DNA of 22,635 nucleotides, from the NCBI GenBank assembly GCA_937875295.1, contig CALLXS010000105.1:1-22635 (forward strand), given 5' to 3'. Position 1 is the stretch's first letter. Each line of letters begins with the position of its first letter. Shown piece after piece: positions 16,037 to 22,635 of the stretch. The notes beneath the pieces were generated by a model. That model was not told the origin of the DNA, ran no database searches, and saw only the letters and a program-made list of their open reading frames with translations. A program made the position numbers and the translations under genes. This DNA comes from an uncultured bacterium (lineage in GTDB: Bacteria > Bacteroidota > Ignavibacteria > Kapaibacteriales > UBA2268).

Positions 16037-18058
16037 TTAATCAATATCTTCGCTTTTAGCACGCTTAGTATCCCAAATGAAATAAAGAATCATTCCGATA
16101 AATGCAATTAATGCCACCCATTCAGCACCTGTACTTCCTTCAGCCCAAATATTTAGATTTGGATTAACCCCAAAGAATAACAGGAATGCTCCCAATACAC
16201 CGAATAGAGCTGCACCAGCAATAAATCCTGATGCTATGAGAGTACCTCTTTGCAAACGTGCTTTCGATAATTTTTCATCATTATTCTTAGTTTTTCCTAA
16301 GAAATGGTTTAATAATCCACCTACAACAAGTGGAGTATTTAATGGTAATGGAATAAACATTCCGAGAGCAAATGCAAGCGGAGAAATTCCAAGCCAAGTA
16401 GTGATTAGTGAAATTATAGCTCCGACTATATAAAGCATCCAATTAACTTCAGCACCTGGAAGCATTAATGGTTCAATTACTGCAGCCATTGCGTTAGCTT
16501 GAGGAGCAACTAATGGGTCTGGAGTAGCAGGAGTATAGACAAATCCATAAGCTTGAGCTAAAATATAAATAACGATACCTACAGTTGCAGCAGAGAAAGC
16601 AGTTCCTAAGAATTTCCATTTTTCTTGCAAATATGGCGTAGTACCTAGCCAGTATCCAACCTTTAAATCTGTAACAAACCCACCTGCCATTGAAAGAGCT
16701 GTACAAACTATACCACCAATAATTAGCGAGCTGACCATACCCATAGGACCACTTAAACCAGCAGCTACAAGAACGAATGATGATACTATCAAAGTCATTA
16801 ATGTCATTCCTGATACAGGATTAGAGCCAACAATTGCAATAGCATTTGCAGCTACAGTTGTAAATAAAAATGCAATAACGATAATAGTAATCAGAGCAAT
16901 AATAGCTTGCGAAGTAGTAATATTTACACCAAAAAGTAAGAAAATAAATATACCAGCAATTACAATAAAAGAATAAAGCAAAATATTTGACATTTTTATA
17001 TCTTTATCTGTTCTTACTTCGTTTTCTACTTTTTCATTGCCTTTGTTTTTTCCGGTTATACCATTTATTGCTAATTTAAAAGCTGAGCCTATTACACTTG
17101 AAGAGCGAATAATTCCAATCACACCAGCCATTGCAATAGCTCCAATGCCAATTGGTCTAACATAAACGTTAAATATTTCTTCTGCACTCATTGCATCAAT
17201 AGGATTTACTCCGCTTGTGCCAACTACAGCTCCTACAATTGAATGAATTAGCGGTATAAATACAAACCATGAAAGAAGAGATCCGCATGTGATAATTAAA
17301 GAGAATTTTAATCCTACTAAATAGCCGAAGCTAAATACAAGTGGGCTAATGCTCATTTTGAAAACTAATTTATATTTATCTGCAATTAATTCTCCTAATG
17401 GAATCATACGGGTAGTAATTGTATCAGCCCATAATTTCATTGATGAGAATAAAAATTCAAAAACACCTCCAATTAATCCACTTAGGACTAATATGCCAGC
17501 TTGTTTGCCGCCTTTTTCTCCGGTAATTAGAATCTCGGTTGTAGCAGTAGCTTCAGGAAAAGGAAACTTTCCGTGCATATCCTTTACAAAATATTTTCTA
17601 AATGGGATAAGAAATAATATTCCCAAGAATCCACCCAATAGAGATGATAGAAATATTTGTAAGAAGTTTACTTCGATCTCTGGATATTTTGCTTGTAGGA
17701 TGTAAAGTCCGGGAATAGTGAAAATTGCACCTGCTACGATCACTCCTGATGTAGCGCCAATAGATTGGATGATAATATTCTGCCCAAGTGAATTTTTTTT
17801 CTTTAAAGCAGTGGAGACACCCACAGCAATAATTGAAATTGGAATTGCAGCTTCGAATACCTGACCAATCTTTAAGCCAGAATAAGCTGCTGCAGCTGAG
17901 AAAATAATAGCCATTAATATGCCCATCAATACCGAGTATTTAGTTACTTCGTTAGGTACGTATGATGTAGGCATTACAGGATAATATTCCTCATTTTCAT
18001 TTAATTCGCGATAAGCATTATCAGGAAGTTTAGTCTTGAAAATAGGTTCTGAATCCAT
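16037..18058 (-). CDS. OPT-family oligopeptide transporter
   Basis: A 673-residue inner-membrane transporter of the oligopeptide transporter (OPT) family, proton-coupled carriers of small peptides or metal chelates. After a polar N-terminus of about 40 residues come roughly 15 hydrophobic helices. Recognisable segments are AYSGLKIGQVFEAAIPISI, the conserved GKFPFPEATATTEIL, SISPLVFSFGYLVG, MAGGFVTDLKVGYWLG and SPLAFALGMFIPL. A charged loop (NKGNEKVENEVRTDKD) divides the two halves. Its length and spacing are typical of bacterial members. The ATG at 18058 is preceded by the sequence ACAGGTAAATTATTA, with a weak AGG. The substrate cannot be read from sequence. The divergent 277-bp spacer should hold its promoter. 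Confidence 0.93.
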   Translation of the reverse strand: MDSEPIFKTKLPDNAYRELNENEEYYPVMPTSYVPNEVTKYSVLMGILMAIIFSAAAAYSGLKIGQVFEAAIPISIIAVGVSTALKKKNSLGQNIIIQSIGATSGVIVAGAIFTIPGLYILQAKYPEIEVNFLQIFLSSLLGGFLGILFLIPFRKYFVKDMHGKFPFPEATATTEILITGEKGGKQAGILVLSGLIGGVFEFLFSSMKLWADTITTRMIPLGELIADKYKLVFKMSISPLVFSFGYLVGLKFSLIITCGSLLSWFVFIPLIHSIVGAVVGTSGVNPIDAMSAEEIFNVYVRPIGIGAIAMAGVIGIIRSSSVIGSAFKLAINGITGKNKGNEKVENEVRTDKDIKMSNILLYSFIVIAGIFIFLLFGVNITTSQAIIALITIIVIAFLFTTVAANAIAIVGSNPVSGMTLMTLIVSSFVLVAAGLSGPMGMVSSLIIGGIVCTALSMAGGFVTDLKVGYWLGTTPYLQEKWKFLGTAFSAATVGIVIYILAQAYGFVYTPATPDPLVAPQANAMAAVIEPLMLPGAEVNWMLYIVGAIISLITTWLGISPLAFALGMFIPLPLNTPLVVGGLLNHFLGKTKNNDEKLSKARLQRGTLIASGFIAGAALFGVLGAFLLFFGVNPNLNIWAEGSTGAEWVALIAFIGMILYFIWDTKRAKSEDID

Positions 18059-18335
18059 TAATAATTTACCTGTAAGTTTGTTTATTAAAATTTATTTTTA
18101 TGAAAAATTGTCGATCTTATAATATACTTTAGTTATTATTGTAATAAACTTATAAAGATATTTAAATTTCTAATATTACGAAAATAAGCAAATTTTCTAA
18201 AATTTGAAAAGAATAATGAAAATAATTACATATTTAGTAATTTTGTTTTATTCAAAATTAAATTCAAGTAATAAAATAAGAACACTTTTCGCTTAAATTC
18301 GTTATATAATAATATAAATATATGATATTATTAAG
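18059..18335. other. Divergent intergenic spacer, weak promoter signals only
   Basis: This spacer separates the OPT gene (-) from the transglutaminase-like gene (+) and is almost pure A/T. A TATAAT at 18305-18310 is well placed as a plus-strand -10 box, but I see no convincing -35. An 8-bp inverted repeat, AATAATAT (18308-18315) and ATATTATT (18325-18332), lies just before the ATG at 18336. It could fold weakly over the start, but in DNA this AT-rich it may be chance. Confidence 0.35.
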
Positions 18336-19031
18336 ATGCATAAATTAAACTACTATATATTAATTTTTATTTTTTTCTCAATTTCTCAAAGCAATGCTCA
18401 AATTTTTAAGCAAGCTTTCACATGGAAATATGAAAATAAAGATTATTCAATGGAATTGATTCTGAATTCACGTACTTATAATTATTATAAAAACAGCGAT
18501 AAAAGATTATACTTCACTAATGATAGCAAAGATAAAACTATTGGGAAATTTATGAACATCAAGGTAAATGATAATTTAATTACCATGATAGTAAATAAAC
18601 TGTCGTCATTAGCTAGAAAAAACGGGATAAAAACGGAAGATTTACCGCAATTTGCTACTACATTTGTACAATATATTGATTACGACTCGTCAAAAGCGGA
18701 GAAAATTATTAACGAAAAATGGGATGCTGATACTGAACTGAACTTTCATTACGAAACTATTTATAAAAATAAAGGAGTTTGTACTGATAAAAGCATTTTA
18801 TTAGCTTCAATTTTGAAGCAACTTGGGTATGGCACTGCGGTTATATTAATGGAAAAGGAAAAGCATGCTGCTTGTGCAATTCAGTCTAAAGCAAAAAATA
18901 CTTTAAACAATTCTGGATATCAATATATTGAGACTACAGCTCCAGCTCCGATAGGATTTATTCCAGCTAATATTTCAAAAGAAAAAATTGAGATATTAAG
19001 GAAATCAAAAGGTAAAGCGTTTTATAAATGA
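18336..19031 (+). CDS. Secreted transglutaminase-like cysteine protease/acyltransferase domain protein
   Basis: A 231-residue exported protein. The signal peptide is clear (MHKLNYYILIFIFFSISQSNA, cut after SNA). The mature part has a transglutaminase-like core: a helix YKNKGVCTDKSILLASILKQLG with nucleophile C149, then H177 in KEKHAACAIQ, then the strand YQYIETTAPAPIG with E199 in the third triad position. Many relatives have Asp there, but ETT followed by IG-x-xP also occurs in this superfamily. The N-terminal 100 residues are a family-specific pro- or binding region with several Tyr. Substrate and direction of catalysis are unknown; envelope peptide or protein processing is plausible. It ends 10 bp from the convergent glycosyltransferase. 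Confidence 0.82.
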   Translation: MHKLNYYILIFIFFSISQSNAQIFKQAFTWKYENKDYSMELILNSRTYNYYKNSDKRLYFTNDSKDKTIGKFMNIKVNDNLITMIVNKLSSLARKNGIKTEDLPQFATTFVQYIDYDSSKAEKIINEKWDADTELNFHYETIYKNKGVCTDKSILLASILKQLGYGTAVILMEKEKHAACAIQSKAKNTLNNSGYQYIETTAPAPIGFIPANISKEKIEILRKSKGKAFYK

Positions 19032-19041
19032 TAATAATTTA

Positions 19042-19908
19042 TCAGATCTTAATATAATTTTGGTAGCTTAAATTAATCCCAATTTTTTTAAGGGATTTTT
19101 TTATTTTATCTTTTACGCTTGATTTATTACCGGACAAATCAATTTCATAATTATATTTTTTATCATTGATTCTTTGAGACATTACTTCAGGATGAGTCCC
19201 AGTAAATAATTTAAGTTTATCAATTTTAGAGAAATCGAATTTTACAACTTTTGGAATATTGTCATCAATCCATGCATCATCGTGCCATAGTTTATTAAAG
19301 TCTTCTTGTTTCCTTTGCATTATTTCCGGCATTTTCACCCAACCATAGTGATAAATTTCAGCATCTATTTCTTTTACTTTTAATTTTTCATTATTATTTT
19401 TGCGAAATCCTTGAGCATCTCTATATGAATAAATATTTCTTTTTGGTCGAATTACCCTAATTTCTCTATCATACCAGCGTGTGCTATCACCAATATATTT
19501 ATAAGAACCATAGAAATGAGTATATTTAAAAAGTAAGCCATCTACTTCAGTATTATCTTTATAATGGAGCATTGCAGATTTAATATTTTCTAAATATTTT
19601 TCATGAACTACTTCATCACCTTGGATATAAAAAGCCCAATCAGATTCATTTGAAATTGCAGCTAATGCTTTATCGGTTTCAATGGCAAGAACTCTTCCTC
19701 CTTCTCTTATGGAGTCGTCCCAAATTGTTTCAATTATCTTAATTTTATTGGAATTAATTGATTTTATTAATTCTAAAGTCTCGTCTTCAGAATTACCTAC
19801 AGCGATAATAAATTCGTCGCAAATTGGCAATATAGACAAAATTGCCTCAATAATCGGATAATCATATTTAATTGCATTTCGCACAAAAGAGAAACCAGAA
19901 ACAAACAT
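19042..19908 (-). CDS. Glycosyltransferase family 2-like protein
   Basis: A 288-residue GT-A fold glycosyltransferase, likely cytosolic or membrane-associated in cell-surface polysaccharide or glycolipid synthesis. The N-terminus FVSGFSFVRNAIKYDYP, then SILPICDEFIIAVGNSEDETLELI, is the nucleotide-sugar binding half. DWAFYIQGDEVVHE carries the acidic, metal-binding position usually written DxD. The remaining parts (YTHFYGSYKYIGDSTRWYDREIRVIRP, EIDAEIYHYGWVK) are typical of the YIQGDE-type GT2 subfamily. There is no transmembrane helix. It is the third gene of the minus-strand unit, 28 bp after the FAD oxidase gene. Its C-terminal codons overlap a possible terminator of the opposite gene. Donor and acceptor are unknown. 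Confidence 0.87.
   Translation of the reverse strand: MFVSGFSFVRNAIKYDYPIIEAILSILPICDEFIIAVGNSEDETLELIKSINSNKIKIIETIWDDSIREGGRVLAIETDKALAAISNESDWAFYIQGDEVVHEKYLENIKSAMLHYKDNTEVDGLLFKYTHFYGSYKYIGDSTRWYDREIRVIRPKRNIYSYRDAQGFRKNNNEKLKVKEIDAEIYHYGWVKMPEIMQRKQEDFNKLWHDDAWIDDNIPKVVKFDFSKIDKLKLFTGTHPEVMSQRINDKKYNYEIDLSGNKSSVKDKIKKSLKKIGINLSYQNYIKI
19075..19104 (+). terminator. Possible terminator of the transglutaminase-like gene, inside opposite CDS
   Basis: AATCCC (19075-19080) and GGGATT (19092-19097) can form a 6-bp stem over an 11-base T-rich loop, followed by a run of Ts. It is correctly placed 45 bases after the plus-strand stop. It lies inside the 3' end of the minus-strand glycosyltransferase (Lys-Ile-Gly codons), so the bases may be explained by coding alone. 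Confidence 0.35.
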
Positions 19909-19936
19909 TTAATTAATTTTTTTAATGAAAGAAATT

Positions 19937-21076
19937 TTAATCTATAAATTTTTCTAAATATTTTGCTATTGCTATGCAAGAAGTAAGTCCGGGAGATTCT
20001 ATACCAATTAAATTTATGAAATTTGGTAGTCCATTTTTGGTTTCGTCGCGAATAATGAAATCTCTAAATTTTTCATTTGGTTTTTGCAATTTTGGGCGAA
20101 TTCCTGATTGATCGGGGGATAGATGTTCAATTTTTAAATTTTTTATATATTTAGAAGCAGATTCGTAGAATTTATTAATCGATTCAGGATTTACAGTATA
20201 ATCATAAGAATCACGGGAAATATAATTTGCATCTGGACCCAATTTAGTACCACCATTTGTTTCAATTGTAAAATGAATTCCTAAGCTCTTTGCATTATCA
20301 GGTGGAACAGGATAAACTAATTTTGAGGCTATATTTTTGTATGAATTGATGCGAAAATAGCAACCTTTAGAATAATTAAGTGTTAAATTTTCTTTCTCTA
20401 TGTCTATTCCACATATTTTTGCTATTTCATCGCTATTTAATCCAGCAGAGTTAATTAAATATTTACATTCTAAATCAAAATTTTCGGTTTGATTATCGTC
20501 ATTATATTCTATTGAAATTTTATAATGATCTTGTTTCTTCTCTATTGCTTTAAATGTATGATTAAAGGCGAAATCTGTATCATTTTCAGAGGCAGAATCA
20601 TAAAATGAAGTCATTAATTGATGACTATCTATAATACCTGTGGTCTCAGATAAAATTGCAGAGGAGCAAATGATATTTTTTTCTAAAGTTGACATTTCTT
20701 TTCCTGAAATTAGGCTTAAACCCGGTACTCCTTTGCTAATAGCCGAATAGTAAATATTCTCTAATTTTTCAATTTCATTATCTGAATTTGCAATTATATA
20801 TTTTCCTATTTTGTTATAATTAATTTCATATTTTGACTTTGTATTTTCGAGCCATTGATATAATAATTTGTTGCCTTCGATACATAAAGTTGATTTTAAT
20901 GAATCAGCAGAATAATAAATACCAGCGTGTATTACTTCACTATTTCTTGAACTTGTCTCCATTCCAAAAGAAGAATTTTTCTCAACGACGAGACATTTTT
21001 TGCCTTGTGCAGAGAAATTCATAGCAATTGCAAGCCCGACAACTCCTGCTCCTATTATAACTATATCGTAATCCAT
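19937..21076 (-). CDS. FAD-dependent oxidoreductase, L-2-hydroxyglutarate oxidase (LhgO)-like
   Basis: A 379-residue flavoprotein of the DAO/LhgO family, which oxidises 2-hydroxy acids such as L-2-hydroxyglutarate. The N-terminal Rossmann motif is VIIGAGVVGLAIA (G9, G11, G14) with E32 to bind the adenine ribose. The next motif, SSRNSEVIHAGIYY, is characteristic of the LhgO/L2HGDH group, as are VPGLSLISGKEM and the C-terminal GIRPKLQKP and NLIGIESPGLTS. The length and motif order are normal. It follows the metallophosphoesterase gene by 24 bp and precedes the glycosyltransferase by 28 bp, so it is probably cotranscribed, though no joint pathway is evident. The family call is good; the exact substrate is not proven. 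Confidence 0.9.
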   Translation of the reverse strand: MDYDIVIIGAGVVGLAIAMNFSAQGKKCLVVEKNSSFGMETSSRNSEVIHAGIYYSADSLKSTLCIEGNKLLYQWLENTKSKYEINYNKIGKYIIANSDNEIEKLENIYYSAISKGVPGLSLISGKEMSTLEKNIICSSAILSETTGIIDSHQLMTSFYDSASENDTDFAFNHTFKAIEKKQDHYKISIEYNDDNQTENFDLECKYLINSAGLNSDEIAKICGIDIEKENLTLNYSKGCYFRINSYKNIASKLVYPVPPDNAKSLGIHFTIETNGGTKLGPDANYISRDSYDYTVNPESINKFYESASKYIKNLKIEHLSPDQSGIRPKLQKPNEKFRDFIIRDETKNGLPNFINLIGIESPGLTSCIAIAKYLEKFID

Positions 21077-21100
21077 TTTTATTTTTTTCTTATTATATAT

Positions 21101-22420
21101 TTAACTATTTAATTTAATTTCAATATTTCTATCCTTAGGCTCTGGGTCATTATATACTGCTTTTAATGCTCTTCCAATTAATTTAAGTATCTTATCATCG
21201 CTTTTAATTAATTCATCACAGAATTGTTTTGTTTCTAAGTCTATGCTTTCGTCACCATAGTAATGAGCAAAGACAATTTTAGCGAAACTTTCTTTTAATT
21301 TATTTGTTGTAGTGCTATCATAATTTTTATTTAGTTTTTTCCAGTTGTGAGAAAAAAAATTATTTAATCCGCGTGTAGTTTTATTTTTTGAATATTCCGC
21401 AAAATTTTGATCATCAATGAAAAATGCAGAATCATTAATATTTTTAGTAGAAATTGAAGCTATTTTATCTTTTATATTTACAATTCTATAAGAATGCGGG
21501 AATGTAATAGCAGAACCTGTCTCAATATCGTAAATGTTACCATGTTTTACAATATCATTAGCATGAAAATGACCAGTAAAAACAAGTTGCACTCCAAATT
21601 TATTTAAAATTTCTAATAATTCATTGGCATTCATTAAAATATAGCTATTACTAATGGGATTAGATGCTTGCCACGGAAAATGCTCTATTAAATTAAAATG
21701 CAGCATTACAATGAAATTTTTATTTAATTTCTTTCTTTCTGTTAAAACCTTTTGCAACCAAATTAATGTATTTTGATTTAATATGCCGGAGCTTGGCATA
21801 TTATTGCGAGAATAAATTGAATATTTTGCTGCATCTAAGCAAATAATGTCATATTGATTGTCTAATTCAGCGAAATAACTTAGTGAAGTTGTATCTCGCG
21901 AAATTGCTTTGGAATAACCAAACTCTTTGTATATTTCAGAAAAATCTTTTGGTGAAACATTATCTATTAAATAATAATCCCTTCCTTCGAAGCGTGAAGC
22001 AGAGTAATTATTTATATCGTGGTTGCCCGGAATAACGAAAATATTTTTACCTTGCTCTTTCAATTGGTTTAGCATTTCTGCTAATTGTAAGTGGTTGTAT
22101 TTTTCGCCGTGATGAGATAAATCTCCACAAATCAAAATATTTTTTTCTGGTAATTGAGAAATTTCTTTAAAAAGAGCTACTATTATCTCTTTGCTATGTT
22201 CTGTGAGTTTTGATTCTGTCCATTTATCTCTATAGAAAGCTGGTTCGCCAGCCCCAAGTTCTGGTGCGAAATAGTGCAAATCAGATATAATAATTAAATC
22301 TAATGAATGATTATTATTACTATTATTATCTTCAAACACTTTGTTTTGGTTATTTCTACAGGAAAAGAAACACAAAAAAATAATGAAAGAAATTAATATT
22401 TTGATTTTAGTGTACTTAAT
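21101..22420 (-). CDS. Metallophosphoesterase lipoprotein, probable non-canonical start
   Basis: A calcineurin-like phosphoesterase with the dinuclear-metal motifs in order: SDLH, ICGDLSHHG, VIPGNHD, MLHFNL and FTGHFHAN. A family-specific C-terminal region of about 130 residues follows. The first standard start codon is TTG at 22375, but the frame continues upstream to 22438. It encodes KYTKIKILISF-IIFLCFFSC, a textbook lipoprotein signal peptide with lipobox FFSC and Asn-rich spacer. The natural start would be ATT at 22418-22420, read as Met before KYTK; there is no ATG or GTG. An AGG lies 8 bases upstream. Either a rare ATT start or a G-to-T change is implied. It heads a three-gene minus-strand unit. 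The substrate (nucleotide, phospholipid or protein) is unknown. Confidence 0.85.
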   Translation of the reverse strand: MKYTKIKILISFIIFLCFFSCRNNQNKVFEDNNSNNNHSLDLIIISDLHYFAPELGAGEPAFYRDKWTESKLTEHSKEIIVALFKEISQLPEKNILICGDLSHHGEKYNHLQLAEMLNQLKEQGKNIFVIPGNHDINNYSASRFEGRDYYLIDNVSPKDFSEIYKEFGYSKAISRDTTSLSYFAELDNQYDIICLDAAKYSIYSRNNMPSSGILNQNTLIWLQKVLTERKKLNKNFIVMLHFNLIEHFPWQASNPISNSYILMNANELLEILNKFGVQLVFTGHFHANDIVKHGNIYDIETGSAITFPHSYRIVNIKDKIASISTKNINDSAFFIDDQNFAEYSKNKTTRGLNNFFSHNWKKLNKNYDSTTTNKLKESFAKIVFAHYYGDESIDLETKQFCDELIKSDDKILKLIGRALKAVYNDPEPKDRNIEIKLNS

Positions 22421-22509
22421 GAATATGAACCTGACTTATATCTATTAATCCTGCTGTTAAAGCGATAAAATCAACATAAAAACATATGATTATCCTTTAA
22501 TTTTGACTA

Positions 22510-22537
22510 ATTCTAACACAAAAATAAAAAGTGTCAA
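22510..22537 (-). promoter_or_regulatory. Consensus sigma-70-type promoter for the minus-strand unit
   Basis: Read on the minus strand, TTGACA (22532-22537) is followed after 16 bases by TAGAAT (22510-22515). The -35 is perfect and the -10 has five of six consensus bases. Transcription would begin near 22503, leaving a leader of about 80 bases before the ATT at 22420. The leader also has AAAGGA followed by an ATG (22483-22485) that opens only MFLC before a stop. Confidence 0.65.
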
Positions 22538-22579
22538 TATCAAAGATTATAATGAACTGTTTTTTTATATTTTCTTTAA

Positions 22580-22635
22580 GTCGAGCCGCCTGCGGGAAGT
22601 GCGTTCAGTGCTTGCTGAAGGGTGGCATTTTCCCA
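22580..22635. other. GC-rich terminal segment of unknown identity
   Basis: The last 56 bases are around 60% G+C in a window that is mostly A/T. TTCAG/CTGAA forms an inverted repeat over six bases (TTCAGTGCTTGCTGAA), and CCGC/GCGG forms another. On the minus strand two frames are open from the edge: one ends in ALNALPAGGST then stop, the other continues as TERTSRRRLDLKKI then stop. It could be the end of a dispersed repeat, a structured RNA, or a coding end. It is cut by the window edge. Confidence 0.4.

Noticed and set aside
19797..19979. Short minus-strand frame overlapping the glycosyltransferase start
   Set aside because: It overlaps both neighbouring coding genes in another phase and has no signal or motif.

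Overview
This is a very AT-rich, gene-dense bacterial segment with 20 protein-coding loci, no rRNA or tRNA that I can see, and no mobile element or CRISPR array. Several features point to the Bacteroidota/Chlorobiota (FCB) assemblage. These are a GlmU-like fused sugar nucleotidyl-/acetyltransferase of the Bacteroidota type, a single-domain outer-membrane barrel ending in Phe, and mixed use of Shine-Dalgarno and SD-less starts. A canonical TTGACA/TAGAAT promoter at the right end fits Ignavibacteria/Kapabacteria-like lineages better than classical Bacteroidetes. The lineage is inference, because no marker RNA is present.

Layout. Bases 2-2158 (+) hold the 3' part of the GlmU-like gene (cut by the left edge) and an outer-membrane protein. 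A long hairpin separates them from two tandem, degenerate GNAT-like paralogues (2207-3406, -). A divergent spacer leads to a DedA membrane protein (+), a receiver-histidine kinase protein, and 9 bp later a membrane protein with three winged-helix-like repeats. Bases 6982-9462 (-) carry a cysteine desulfidase-like Fe-S enzyme and a double-GNAT protein. Then comes a 640-bp divergent spacer (9463-10104) with two hairpin/T-run structures and SD-start pairs on the other strand, which suggest an unannotated RNA or leader. Bases 10117-15957 (+) look like one long unit: an rsmI-type methyltransferase with a repeat-rich basic tail, yebC, tsaB (two compensating frameshifts), a small membrane protein, a Sir2 deacylase, acpS and a Gate-domain transporter-like protein. 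A perfect bidirectional terminator closes it against an OPT-family transporter (16037-18058, -). A secreted transglutaminase-like protein (+) follows. The right end is a three-gene minus-strand unit (lipoprotein metallophosphoesterase, FAD-dependent LhgO-like oxidase, GT2 glycosyltransferase) downstream of a consensus promoter. The last ~55 bases are abruptly GC-rich.

Functionally the long plus unit is translation-centred housekeeping (rRNA methylation, YebC, t6A synthesis) joined to acyl-protein and lipid functions (Sir2, AcpS). The remaining genes serve the envelope, transport and signalling. The observations most worth follow-up are the structured divergent spacer, the RGG-like tail on the RsmI homologue, the frameshifted tsaB, the lipoprotein gene that seems to lack a canonical start codon, and the triple winged-helix membrane protein paired with the kinase.
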